The notes under the pieces were generated by a model. The model saw nothing but the letters and a program-made list of their open reading frames with translations. It had not been told where the DNA came from and did no database searches. From the NCBI RefSeq assembly GCF_009901565.1, contig NZ_WXEW01000001.1:1116001-1180000 (forward strand): DNA of 64,000 nucleotides, in the 5' to 3' direction. Origin of the DNA: Herbidospora solisilvae (lineage in GTDB: Bacteria; Actinomycetota; Actinomycetes; Streptosporangiales; Streptosporangiaceae). The position numbers and the translations under genes are program-made. Below are positions 23,445 through 31,677 of this stretch, piece by piece (position 1 is the stretch's first letter; every line of letters begins with the position of its first letter).

Positions 23445-23857
23445 CACGCCTCCTCTTCGCGGAGCTCGGCCGACGCCACGGCCATCGCCAGCGCCCGGCC
23501 GGACGTGTGGCTGAGCGAGAGCCGGATGCGCTGGTCGATCCGGGTCGCGAGGGCGGGGCCGAGCCGGACGGAAGGGGGATGGCCGTCGTTGCAGGCGGCG
23601 GTGCGGGCGCAGGCCGCGGTGGGGCGGGGCAGGACCTCGACCTGGGCCAGGTGCTCGGCCGTCGGCGGGACGCCGAGCAGGCGCAGGACGGCGCGCTTGG
23701 CGGCCAGCCGGCCGGCCCAGTGCTGGAGCGACCGGCCGGCGCCGGAGCGCAGCCGTTCGGCCGGGGTGTAGACGTCCTCGATCCGCATGCCGTCCAGCAG
23801 GTCCTGCGGCCGGGTGAGCCCCGCGAAGGCGACCATGGCGCTGCCCCACCGGCTCAT
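23444..23857 (-). CDS. AcpS-like protein lacking the metal-binding acidic residues
   Basis: This 137-residue protein has the C-terminal AcpS signature (RIRLSLSHTSGRALAMAVAS) and a recognisable central helix, AGRLAAKRAVLRLLG. In that helix the usual KEA glutamate is Arg55, and the N-terminal GIDIV aspartate motif is replaced by FAGLTRP. Both magnesium ligands of a working AcpS are therefore absent. A canonical AcpS is encoded in the same operon. It may be a non-catalytic partner or have gained a different activity. It overlaps FabD by 4 nt upstream and the SnoaL-like gene by 1 nt downstream. Confidence 0.72.
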   Translation of the reverse strand: MSRWGSAMVAFAGLTRPQDLLDGMRIEDVYTPAERLRSGAGRSLQHWAGRLAAKRAVLRLLGVPPTAEHLAQVEVLPRPTAACARTAACNDGHPPSVRLGPALATRIDQRIRLSLSHTSGRALAMAVASAELREEEA

Positions 23858-24759
23858 GCCGCGAACTCCCTGGCCAGCCGGCGCAGCGTGCCGGGGTCGG
23901 CCATGCTCAGGCAGCGCGCGCCGGCCCGGCGGGACAACCCGGCCAGCACCTTGCTGTCGCCCACCTCGACGGCGAGCCCGAGCGCGTCCACCACCGTGAC
24001 GGTGTCCGTCCAGCGGACCCGGCCGGTGAGCTGGGCGATCAGCGCGTCCCTGAGCACGTCGAGGTCCTCGGTGGGCCGGCCGGTGACGTTGGGGACGACC
24101 GGCACCCGGGGCGCCGCCATCGGCGCGGCCCGGACGGCCTCGGCCCATCCCGGCACGGCCGCGGCCATCAACGGCGAGTGGAAGGCGTTGCCCACCGACA
24201 GCGGCACGATCTTGTCGGCGTCGGCGGCCAGGCCGGTCAGCCGGTCCAGCGCCGCCGTCGAACCGGAGACGACCACGTGTCCGGGCGCGTTCTCCAGCCC
24301 GACCACGAGCGGCTCCTCCGGGGCCTGGGCCAGCGCGGCCAGTTCCTCGACCCGCTCGACCGGCAGGCCCATCACCGCGCGCATCCCGCCCGTCACGCCG
24401 ACCCGCGACATCAGCCGCGACCTGGTCTCCACCAGGCGGACCGTGTCGGCGAGCCCGAGCACCCCGGCCGCGTGCAGCGCGGTCAGCTCGCCGACGCTGT
24501 GCCCGGCCACCACGCCCGGCTCATAGCCCTCCTCCCGCAGGACGGCCAGCGCCGCCAGGTTGCACGCGGTCACCGCGAGCTGCGCGTGCTCGGTGGCCAC
24601 CAGCCGGTCGAGCGGGCCGCGCACGCACAACGCCGAGATCGGGTGGGTCAGGAGTCCGTCCACCTCGTCGAGCACGGCGCGGGCGACCGGCCGGCGGCGC
24701 AACCAGGCGCCCATGCCGACCCGGACGGTGCCCTGACCGGGGAACAGGTAGCCGAGCAT
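23854..24759 (-). CDS. Malonyl-CoA:ACP transacylase (FabD-like)
   Basis: This 301-residue acyltransferase has FPGQG near the N-terminus, Ser88 in AGHSVGEL and AFHSPLM in the substrate motif. Phe beside the His favours malonyl-CoA. It should load malonyl groups on the free ACP of the KS-CLF system, since type II systems have no built-in AT. Having its own FabD makes the highly reducing type II set largely self-contained. The gene overlaps its neighbours on both sides. Confidence 0.93.
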   Translation of the reverse strand: MLGYLFPGQGTVRVGMGAWLRRRPVARAVLDEVDGLLTHPISALCVRGPLDRLVATEHAQLAVTACNLAALAVLREEGYEPGVVAGHSVGELTALHAAGVLGLADTVRLVETRSRLMSRVGVTGGMRAVMGLPVERVEELAALAQAPEEPLVVGLENAPGHVVVSGSTAALDRLTGLAADADKIVPLSVGNAFHSPLMAAAVPGWAEAVRAAPMAAPRVPVVPNVTGRPTEDLDVLRDALIAQLTGRVRWTDTVTVVDALGLAVEVGDSKVLAGLSRRAGARCLSMADPGTLRRLAREFAA

Positions 24760-25628
24760 CAGAGCCGCCTGCGCGGGCGTCGTTCGGCCTGGGCCGAGTC
24801 CTCCGTGCCGAGGAAGCCCAGCAGCAGCTTGCTGACCAGTTCGGGGGCGTCGAGCGGAATCCAGTGGCCGGCCTCCTCGACCCGCTCGTACCGCCACGGG
24901 CCCTTCACGAACTTGGCCGAGCCGAGCATGCCCTCCTCGCGCAGCGCCTGGTCGCGGGACCCCCAGATGCCCAGGGTCGGGGCCAGGACCGGCGGGAACG
25001 GCCGGGCGGGCCGCAGCTCCGCCTCGGGCGAGCGGTTCGCGCGGTACCAGTTCAGGCCGGCGGTCAGCGCGCCGGGCCGGGCCATGTCGCGCAGGTAGCG
25101 GTCGTGGTCGCCCTCCCTGCCCATGATCTCCTTGAACAGCCGCCAGCCGTTGCGGCGCAGCAGTTCCTCGCTGATCCCGGGGAACTGGTAGAGCAGCATG
25201 TACCAGGAGGCCGCGCGCTGCTCGATGGACGGCCGCGCGAACACCCCGGGGTGGCCGACGGACAACACGGCCAGGTGGTCGATCCTGCGGGGCATCAGGA
25301 ACGCGTACATCCAGGCGATGGCCGCGCCCCAGTCGTGGCCGACCACGTGCGGGCGGCGGATGCCGAGCCTGCTGGTGAGCGCGACGACGTCGTTGACGAT
25401 CGTCTGCATGCGGTACGCCTCGATCTCCTGCGGCTTGGAGGAGTCGCCGAAGCCGCGCAGGTCGGGCGCGATCACCCGGAATCCGCCGTCGACGAGCGCC
25501 GGGATCTGGTGCCGCCACAGGTAGGAGGAGTCGGGGTAGCCGTGCAGCAGGATGACGGGGTCGCCTTCGCCCTCGTCCACGTAGGCGATGTCGACGTCGT
25601 TGACGCGCACCGTCTTCTTCTCGGTCAT
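24759..25628 (-). CDS. Epoxide-hydrolase-like alpha/beta-hydrolase
   Basis: This 289-residue protein has the epoxide hydrolase/haloalkane dehalogenase pattern: HGYPDSSYLWR oxyanion motif, nucleophile Asp99 in VVGHDWGAAIAW, DLRGFGDSSKP, and a catalytic His in EEAGHWIPLD. An aspartate nucleophile rather than serine argues against an esterase. The flavin monooxygenase upstream overlaps its start by 4 nt; together they could form an epoxide on the chain and open it to a diol or ether. That pairing is inferred from gene order. Confidence 0.88.
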   Translation of the reverse strand: MTEKKTVRVNDVDIAYVDEGEGDPVILLHGYPDSSYLWRHQIPALVDGGFRVIAPDLRGFGDSSKPQEIEAYRMQTIVNDVVALTSRLGIRRPHVVGHDWGAAIAWMYAFLMPRRIDHLAVLSVGHPGVFARPSIEQRAASWYMLLYQFPGISEELLRRNGWRLFKEIMGREGDHDRYLRDMARPGALTAGLNWYRANRSPEAELRPARPFPPVLAPTLGIWGSRDQALREEGMLGSAKFVKGPWRYERVEEAGHWIPLDAPELVSKLLLGFLGTEDSAQAERRPRRRL

Positions 25629-26854
25629 GCCGTCTCCCTGAACAACCGTTCCGCGAAGAACTCGCTGAATCCGAACTCGGGCACATCTTCGGGGGCCACC
25701 ATGTTCAGCAGGCCCGTGACCTGGGCGGCGAAGTTCTTCGCCATCAACCGGCGGGCCCGCCGGCGGCGTTCCACCGCCTCGGGGCCGAACTCCACGTGCA
25801 GCCGGCTGACGATGTCGGCGCCGAACGCCAGCCGGTCCAGCCGGAACTCGCGCTCCCGCACGTACGGCTCGAACGCCGCCGGCGACCAGTCGCCGGAGCC
25901 GAGCAGGATGTCGCAGACGGTCCGGGAGTCGCGCATCGCGCAGGAGAGCCCGGTGCCGAGCACCGTGTCGGCGTTGCCGGCCTCGTCGCCGATCAGCACC
26001 ACGCCCTCGGCCAGCGGCGGCCCCTCCGGCACGCTCGACACCGACGGCCACACCGACAGCGGCCCGGCCGGGACGGCCTCGGTGACGGCCTTGCCGCGGT
26101 CGGGCAGGCAGTCGAGCTCGAACGCGGCCAGGAACCGTTCGACGCCCCCCTCGCCCCGGTAGCGCAGCTTGTTCTCGGCGGGGAAGTTCAGGTAGAGGCG
26201 GGCGCGGCCGTACCCCTGCGGGAAGACCATGAACATCACGTCGCCCTCGGTGCCCATGGCCTGCACGTCGGCCGGCCAGGCGTCCAGGCCCTCGACCATC
26301 ATGCCGCCGCCCCAGTGGTGCATGGAGTTGCGCATGGTGACGCCGATCTGCCGCCCGACGGTGCAGCCCCGGCCGGTCGCGCCGAGCACCATCCTCGGGC
26401 GGATCTCGTGCTCGCCCTCGGCGGTCTGGTAGGTGACGACGGGTTCCGGTCCGGCGGCGACGCGGATGCGGGAGGCGTCCATCACCAGGCGGGCGCCCGA
26501 CCCCACGGCCTGCGCGGCCATCAGCTCGCACACCGCGTGGTGCGGGAACGACATCGGGCCGCCGACGCCGGGGATGAACCCGGTCATGTCCACGGCCTCC
26601 ACCTCGTCGTCGCCGACCGCCTCGTCCCAGGTCATCCACTCGCGGATCTCCCAGGCTCCGCCCGCCCCGAAGCAGTCGTAGACGCCGAGCCGCTGCGCCT
26701 CGCGGATGCCCCAGGGGGCCAGCCACTCACCGCGGACCAGATCGTGGTAGGCCCGCTGCTTCTCCAGGAGCACGACCTCCAGCCCACCGGCGGACAGTCG
26801 GCAGGCCGCCGACGCGCCCGCGATGCCGCCTCCGACGATCACGACATCGGTCAT
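25625..26854 (-). CDS. FAD-dependent monooxygenase (possible epoxidase)
   Basis: This 409-residue class A flavoprotein has VVIVGGGIAGASAA at the N-terminus for FAD, an RGEWLAPWG substrate-site segment and VLIGDEAGNADTVLGTG as the GD motif. It resembles PHBH-fold monooxygenases, including squalene-epoxidase-type and geranylgeranyl-reductase-like members. The tryptophan pattern of flavin halogenases (WxWxIP) was not seen. It is coupled to an epoxide-hydrolase-like gene, so epoxidation of an alkene in the polyene chain is plausible. Confidence 0.88.
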   Translation of the reverse strand: MTDVVIVGGGIAGASAACRLSAGGLEVVLLEKQRAYHDLVRGEWLAPWGIREAQRLGVYDCFGAGGAWEIREWMTWDEAVGDDEVEAVDMTGFIPGVGGPMSFPHHAVCELMAAQAVGSGARLVMDASRIRVAAGPEPVVTYQTAEGEHEIRPRMVLGATGRGCTVGRQIGVTMRNSMHHWGGGMMVEGLDAWPADVQAMGTEGDVMFMVFPQGYGRARLYLNFPAENKLRYRGEGGVERFLAAFELDCLPDRGKAVTEAVPAGPLSVWPSVSSVPEGPPLAEGVVLIGDEAGNADTVLGTGLSCAMRDSRTVCDILLGSGDWSPAAFEPYVREREFRLDRLAFGADIVSRLHVEFGPEAVERRRRARRLMAKNFAAQVTGLLNMVAPEDVPEFGFSEFFAERLFRETA

Positions 26855-27573
26855 GCCTCCCACCTCTCCCAGTACGTGCGTTCCTTCGCGCCGACCCGGT
26901 CCGCCGGGCGGAAGTCGGTGCCCACCGTGTAGGCGACCGGGATCATGCAGACCTGCGTCACCCCGGACGGGATGCCCAGCAGCTCGCCGACCTGCCGTTC
27001 GTGCGGGATGTGCATGCAGGTGATCGTGCTGCCGAGGCCGCGGCTGCGCAGCGCCAGCTGGAAGGACCAGATGGCGGGGAAGATCGAGCCGTAGAAGATG
27101 CTGGCCCGCATCGGGCCGAGCCGGACGTGGTGGCCCGGGTCCTCCGGCGGCTTGGTCGACATGCGCTCCCGCCAGGCGGCGTCGATCGCCTCGATGTCCG
27201 GCGGGCGGCCGAGCACGCACGGGATGACCAGGATCGGCACCCGCGCGATCGTCTCGGCCAGCGCGACCACCGACGCGTTGTTGCGGCGGGCCTGCGCCGT
27301 GTTCCGCCGCCGCCCCGCGTTGGTCCACACGTCGTTGCGGTGGAACAACCAGGACGCCCGGGTCATCTCGGCGATCTTCTCTTTGACGGCGGGCTCGCTG
27401 ACCACGAGCCAGCGCCAGTTCTGGTGGTTGTTCGCGGTGGGCGCCTGGACGGCGATCTCCAGCGTCTCCTCGACGATCTCCCTGGGCACCGGCCGGTCCA
27501 GGTCCAGACGGCGGCGTACGGACCGGGTCGTGGTCAGCAGCCGATCGGTCTCGCTCACCTCGAAGAGGGTCAT
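26851..27573 (-). CDS. Nitroreductase-family FMN oxidoreductase
   Basis: This 240-residue protein has RSVRRRLDLDRPVP, the phosphate-binding APTANNHQNWRW and a C-terminal GIPSGVTQVCMIPVAYTVG, the usual order in nitroreductases. Members reduce nitro groups, enones or quinones, or oxidise thiazolines in natural-product pathways. It overlaps the KS-CLF gene and the flavin monooxygenase gene, so it is a pathway redox enzyme. A reductase or dehydrogenase acting on the polyene are both possible. Confidence 0.88.
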   Translation of the reverse strand: MTLFEVSETDRLLTTTRSVRRRLDLDRPVPREIVEETLEIAVQAPTANNHQNWRWLVVSEPAVKEKIAEMTRASWLFHRNDVWTNAGRRRNTAQARRNNASVVALAETIARVPILVIPCVLGRPPDIEAIDAAWRERMSTKPPEDPGHHVRLGPMRASIFYGSIFPAIWSFQLALRSRGLGSTITCMHIPHERQVGELLGIPSGVTQVCMIPVAYTVGTDFRPADRVGAKERTYWERWEA

Positions 27574-29810
27574 ATCGCCCCCAGCACGACGGCGCCGCGC
27601 ACCGAGCCGGGCGCGGAGCTGAGCACCAGCGCCCGCCGGGCCGGCTCCGGCAGCTCCGGTTCGCCCAGGTAGTCGGCGAGCCCGCCGGCCACCGGCGTGG
27701 CCAGCCCGGTCAGGGCGGGCGCGACCCCGTCCCTGATCGCGAGCGCGGCCAGCGTGATGTTGAGGGCGCCGGTCGCGGCCTGGCAGTCGCCGGTGAGCCC
27801 GGCCGACGCGGTCAGCGGCACGCCCGGCAGCGCGGCCAGCACGGAGGCGGCCTCCTCGGCGTCGTCGCCGCCGCCGGTGGCCGCGCCGACCACCAGGTCG
27901 AGCGGCTCGGTGAGCCCGGCGAGGCCGGTGAGCCCGTCGAAGGGCCCGCTGACGTGACCGGCCTCCAGCACCCGCGCGTACGGGGCCCCGCCCCGCGCCG
28001 CGCAGTGGTCGGCGGCCTCCACCACGAACGCGACCGCCGCCGACCCGGGCACCCGTGTCGAGTCCCGGTCGTACGGCGACACGAACACGTCCTGGGGGAC
28101 CACGCCGACGTGCTCGTCGGCGGCCACCACCAGGACCACATCGGCCTTGCCGTCCCTGATCATCTCCAGCGCGCAGGTCAGCGCGATCGACGCCGACGCC
28201 CCGCCGTTGCAGATCGTCGTGGTCGGCCCGCGTAACCCGAGGGTCTGGCAGACCGCGCCGCCGGTGGCGTTCAGCACCACGTTGGAGAAGCTGAGCACGG
28301 CGGGCTTGTTCGGGTTGGCCGCGATGCTGTCGTCGAAGCCGCCGGTGCTCTCGGCCGACCCGGCGCCGGTGGCGAACACCAGCGCGACGTCGTCGAGTTC
28401 CTTCCTGGGCAGCTTCAGCCCGGCGTCCTCCCAGCTCAGCCGGGCGGCCGCGATGGCCATCCTGGACAGGTTGTTCATGTGCCGCCAGAGCGAGCGGGGC
28501 GCGAACGTCCGGCCCTCCAGGGAGGGCCGCGCGCCCGGTGCCCGGCGGCCGGCCAGGATGGCCTCGGTGGTCTCGGCCACGCCGGCCCCGAGCCCGCTGA
28601 CCGGCCCGAGCCCGGTGATCACGGCCTCCCGCGGCGCCGGTTCCGCCCACTCCCGGTCGGGGCCGGGTGTGGTCAGGACCAGCGAGACGTTGTTGCCGCC
28701 GAAGGCGTAGTTGTTGGAGACGACCGTGCCGGTCGAGAGCTCTCGCGCCTGGTTCGGCACGAAGTCCAGGTCGCCCGGCACGGCGTCGGCGTCGAAGCCT
28801 ATCGTGGGGGGCGCGACGCCGTCGCGCAGGGCGAGCACGGCGGCGACCGCCTCGACCGCGCCGGCCGCGCCCAGGGTGTGGCCGACGAACGACTTGATGC
28901 TGCTGGTCGGCACCTGCCCGGCGCGCGGCCCGAAGACCGTGCGCATGACCTTGGCCTCCATGGCGTCGTTGGCCGGGGTGCCCGTGCCGTGCCCGCTGAC
29001 GTAGCCGACGTCGCCGGTGGTCAGGCCGGCGTCGGCGAGCGCCCGCCGCATCGCCGACACCCCGCCGCGGCCGGTGGGGTCGGGGGCGGTGGCGTGGTAG
29101 GCGTCGGCGGACAGGCCGTACCCGGCGACCTCGGCCAGCGGGACCGCGCCCCGGGCCAGCGCCAGGTCCAGCGGCTCCAGCAGCAGGAACGCGGCTCCTT
29201 CGCCGAGGTTCAGGCCGTCGGAGTGGCTGTAGGGCCGGCACGGGCCGGTGCTCAGGGCCTTGAGCCCGGCGAAGCCGGCGTAGGTGCCGAACAGCAGCGG
29301 GTCGACGCCGCCGGCCAGGACGGCGTCGGCCTCCCCGGCGCGGATCTTGTCCTTGGCCAGCCCGACCGCGTTGCCGCCGGCCGCGCAGGCCGTGGACACC
29401 AGGATGCGGGGGCCGCGCATGCCCAGCCGGTCGGCGATCACGTCCTGGGTGTGGTGCATGGGCTGGTAGTGGCCGGCCGCGTCGGGGGTGGCCTGGCACT
29501 TGCCGAGGATCATCCCGAACCGGGTGGCCTCGACGCCGGTCAGCCCCGCCTGGGCGATCGCCTGACGGGCGGCGATCAGGGCGAGCGCGGCGGTGCGGTC
29601 CAGGGTGGTGTCGGGCTCGGGCAGCTGCCCGGTGACCCACTCGTCCGGGACCTGTCCGGCGTACCGGGCCTCGAAGACCTCGAAGGCCGGGTCCTGGATG
29701 GGGGTGAGGCCGCCCTGGCCGGTGGTGAGCCGGTGCCAGAACTCTTCGGGGTCTCGGCCGACGGCACAGATGACTCCCAGGCCGGTGACGACGACGGGCC
29801 GCAGCGCCAT
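27570..29810 (-). CDS. Fused ketosynthase-chain length factor (KS-CLF), highly reducing type II PKS
   Basis: This 746-residue protein has two beta-ketoacyl synthase domains. Domain 1 (1-385) is a complete KS: Cys142 in STACAAGGNA, His274 in GHGTGTPAND and His311 in KSFVGHTLGAAG. Domain 2 (394-746) starts again with AVITGLGPVSGLGAG, but the nucleophile region reads TICNGGASASIAL with no Cys at the active position, as in a chain length factor. Type II systems normally encode KS and CLF as separate proteins, so the fusion is notable. With the adjacent ACP, FabZ-like DH and FabG-like KR it matches the highly reducing type II sets that make polyenes (ishigamide and colabomycin are known examples). 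AAGGAGA precedes the ATG. Confidence 0.93.
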   Translation of the reverse strand: MALRPVVVTGLGVICAVGRDPEEFWHRLTTGQGGLTPIQDPAFEVFEARYAGQVPDEWVTGQLPEPDTTLDRTAALALIAARQAIAQAGLTGVEATRFGMILGKCQATPDAAGHYQPMHHTQDVIADRLGMRGPRILVSTACAAGGNAVGLAKDKIRAGEADAVLAGGVDPLLFGTYAGFAGLKALSTGPCRPYSHSDGLNLGEGAAFLLLEPLDLALARGAVPLAEVAGYGLSADAYHATAPDPTGRGGVSAMRRALADAGLTTGDVGYVSGHGTGTPANDAMEAKVMRTVFGPRAGQVPTSSIKSFVGHTLGAAGAVEAVAAVLALRDGVAPPTIGFDADAVPGDLDFVPNQARELSTGTVVSNNYAFGGNNVSLVLTTPGPDREWAEPAPREAVITGLGPVSGLGAGVAETTEAILAGRRAPGARPSLEGRTFAPRSLWRHMNNLSRMAIAAARLSWEDAGLKLPRKELDDVALVFATGAGSAESTGGFDDSIAANPNKPAVLSFSNVVLNATGGAVCQTLGLRGPTTTICNGGASASIALTCALEMIRDGKADVVLVVAADEHVGVVPQDVFVSPYDRDSTRVPGSAAVAFVVEAADHCAARGGAPYARVLEAGHVSGPFDGLTGLAGLTEPLDLVVGAATGGGDDAEEAASVLAALPGVPLTASAGLTGDCQAATGALNITLAALAIRDGVAPALTGLATPVAGGLADYLGEPELPEPARRALVLSSAPGSVRGAVVLGAI

Positions 29811-29838
29811 ACTGGATCTCCTTACCTGGCGGAACCGA

Positions 29839-30891
29839 TCAGATGATCGGGATGCTCCAGCTCTTGGGCACGATGTAAGGGCTGGTCAGCGTGGTCACGC
29901 CGGCGCCTTCCACGGTGAGCTCCAGCCCGGCGGCGGCCAGCCCGGCCTCCACCCTGGCCAGGCCGAGGGTCGCGCCGAGGCCGACGCTGCGCACCGCGAA
30001 CACCACCTCGCCGACGTCCTCGCCGCCGGCCAGGACGCGCGCGCCCGGCTCGGGCACGACGTCGCCGCCGGAGAAGCCGACGGTCCTGCGGCCCTGCCGC
30101 GACTCGAACGCGGCGAGCACGGCCTCCTTGCCGACGAACTCGTCCTTGGTGACGTCGACCAGCCAGTTGGCGCCGATCTCGATCACGTCGGCGTCGCCGG
30201 CGGTCTCCAGCCGCGGGATGGGCTGGCGCACCTCCAGCATGGCCAGCTCCAGCGCCTCCTGCCCGGAGGGGGTGACGTGCTCCAGGGTGGCCCGCCACAG
30301 GTCGGCGGCCGACTCGACCGGCACGATCATCTGGTAGCCGTACTCGCCGGTGAACCCGGTCCGGGCGAAGACGATCTCGACGTCGTTCCACACGGTGTCC
30401 GACACCGCCTCGAAGGGCAGCGAGGCCAGCTCGCCGTCGATCAGGCGGCCGACGACGCCCCAGGCGTACGGGCCTTCGAGACCGATCACGGTCAGGTCGG
30501 CGGACCGGTCGACGATCTCCACGCCCTCGTCGTTGTGGGCCCGCAGATGCTCGATCAGCCGGGTGCCCGCCCCGACCGAGCTCTCCAGCAGCAGCCCGTC
30601 CTCCCGGCCGAACGCCAGGACCTGGTCGACGACCCGCCCGTCGTCGTCCAGCACCAGGCTCATCATGCAGCGCTCGGAGGTCAGGTACTCGACGTCGCGG
30701 GCCAGCACCCGCTGCGCGAAGTCGACCGCGGCGGGGCCGCTGATCTCGACCAGCGTGTGCCCGCTCAGGTCGAGCGCCACCGCCCGGTCCCTGAGCACGC
30801 CGTACTCGGTCGACAGGTCGGTGAAGCGGAGCGGGACGGTGGCGTCGCCCACCTGGCCGTGAACGGTGCCCTCGGGGTGCGTGAGCGTCAT
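29839..30891 (-). CDS. GcvT-like (aminomethyltransferase/YgfZ family) protein
   Basis: This 350-residue protein has the folate-binding GcvT fold: LRFTDLSTEYGVLRDRAVAL near the start, RTGFTGEYGYQMIVP, and LARVEAGLAAAGLELTVEGA near the end. GcvT uses tetrahydrofolate to take the aminomethyl group in glycine cleavage; relatives demethylate or act as folate-binding chaperones. No gcvP or gcvH is nearby, and it sits between the DH and the KS-CLF, 4 nt after the DH stop. It must therefore serve the pathway, perhaps a folate-dependent one-carbon or demethylation step or a folate-free cyclisation. None of these can be chosen from sequence. Confidence 0.85.
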   Translation of the reverse strand: MTLTHPEGTVHGQVGDATVPLRFTDLSTEYGVLRDRAVALDLSGHTLVEISGPAAVDFAQRVLARDVEYLTSERCMMSLVLDDDGRVVDQVLAFGREDGLLLESSVGAGTRLIEHLRAHNDEGVEIVDRSADLTVIGLEGPYAWGVVGRLIDGELASLPFEAVSDTVWNDVEIVFARTGFTGEYGYQMIVPVESAADLWRATLEHVTPSGQEALELAMLEVRQPIPRLETAGDADVIEIGANWLVDVTKDEFVGKEAVLAAFESRQGRRTVGFSGGDVVPEPGARVLAGGEDVGEVVFAVRSVGLGATLGLARVEAGLAAAGLELTVEGAGVTTLTSPYIVPKSWSIPII

Positions 30892-30895
30892 CTGG

Positions 30896-31369
30896 TCACA
30901 CCTTTCCTGCGGCGGCGTTGCCCGCCGGATCGACGATGGTGAGGTTTCCTTCGGCGGCGACCTGGCCGTCGACCCGGGCCGAGACCCGGAACTCGGCGAA
31001 GCCCGCGCCGCCTCCGGTCCGCTCGGCAGTGAGGGTGAGCCGGTCGCCGGGGACGACCGGGCGGCGGAACCGCATCGACCTGACCCCGGCCAGGTAACTG
31101 ATCCGGCTGGCCCCGGCCAGGGCGAAGACCACGCCGGCGAGCTGCGCCATGGCCTCGATGATCACCACGCCGGGCAGCACCGCCTCGGTCGGGAAGTGGC
31201 CCTGGAACCACAACTCGGTGCCGGTGACGTTCTTGGTCGCCGTGCCCTTGACGCCGGGTTCGACCTTGCCGACCCGGTCCAGCAGCAACATCGGCCAGCG
31301 GTGCGGCAGCACCTCGCGGATCTGGTCGTTGGTCAGCCCGGTGACGGGGGCCGCCGCCACGATCGTCAT
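30896..31369 (-). CDS. FabZ-like beta-hydroxyacyl-ACP dehydratase
   Basis: This 157-residue hot-dog protein has LPHRWPMLLLDRV, the catalytic His58 in FQGHFP and Glu72 in VIIEAMAQLAG, all as in FabZ. It should remove water from beta-hydroxyacyl-ACP after the FabG-like KR step, giving double bonds. No enoyl reductase is present in the operon, which fits retention of the double bonds as a conjugated polyene. Its start overlaps the ACP stop by 4 nt. Confidence 0.93.
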   Translation of the reverse strand: MTIVAAAPVTGLTNDQIREVLPHRWPMLLLDRVGKVEPGVKGTATKNVTGTELWFQGHFPTEAVLPGVVIIEAMAQLAGVVFALAGASRISYLAGVRSMRFRRPVVPGDRLTLTAERTGGGAGFAEFRVSARVDGQVAAEGNLTIVDPAGNAAAGKV

Positions 31370-31656
31370 GCGCTCGCCCTGAGCCGCGGGTCGACCTCGT
31401 CGGCGAGGCGGGAGATGGAGCCGAAGACCGCCATCTCGCTGTCGTACAGGGCCACCCCGAACTCGGCCTCGATCGCGACGTACAGCTCCAGCACGTCCAG
31501 GCTGTCGAGTTCGAGGCCGCGCCCGAAGAGCGGCTGGTCGTCGGTGATCCAGTCGGGCTCGACCTCCAGGTCGAGGCGGGACACGATCATCTTCTTGATC
31601 TGGCTGCACGTCTGCTGACGCTCGGCGGCCTTGGCACGCAGCTCGTCGACGGTCAT
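31366..31656 (-). CDS. Acyl carrier protein of the KS-CLF system
   Basis: This 96-residue ACP has Ser52 in LELDSLDVLEL. GGAGGACAG just upstream supports ATG 31656. It lies 21 nt after the KR stop and overlaps the DH start. It should carry the growing polyene between KR, DH and KS-CLF, loaded by the operon's FabD. Confidence 0.93.
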   Translation of the reverse strand: MTVDELRAKAAERQQTCSQIKKMIVSRLDLEVEPDWITDDQPLFGRGLELDSLDVLELYVAIEAEFGVALYDSEMAVFGSISRLADEVDPRLRASA

Positions 31657-31677
31657 CTGTCCTCCAGGTTGGGTTCT

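Noticed and set aside
25625-26854. Flavin-dependent halogenase
   Set aside because: The WxWxIP motif was not found; the protein fits a general class A monooxygenase better.
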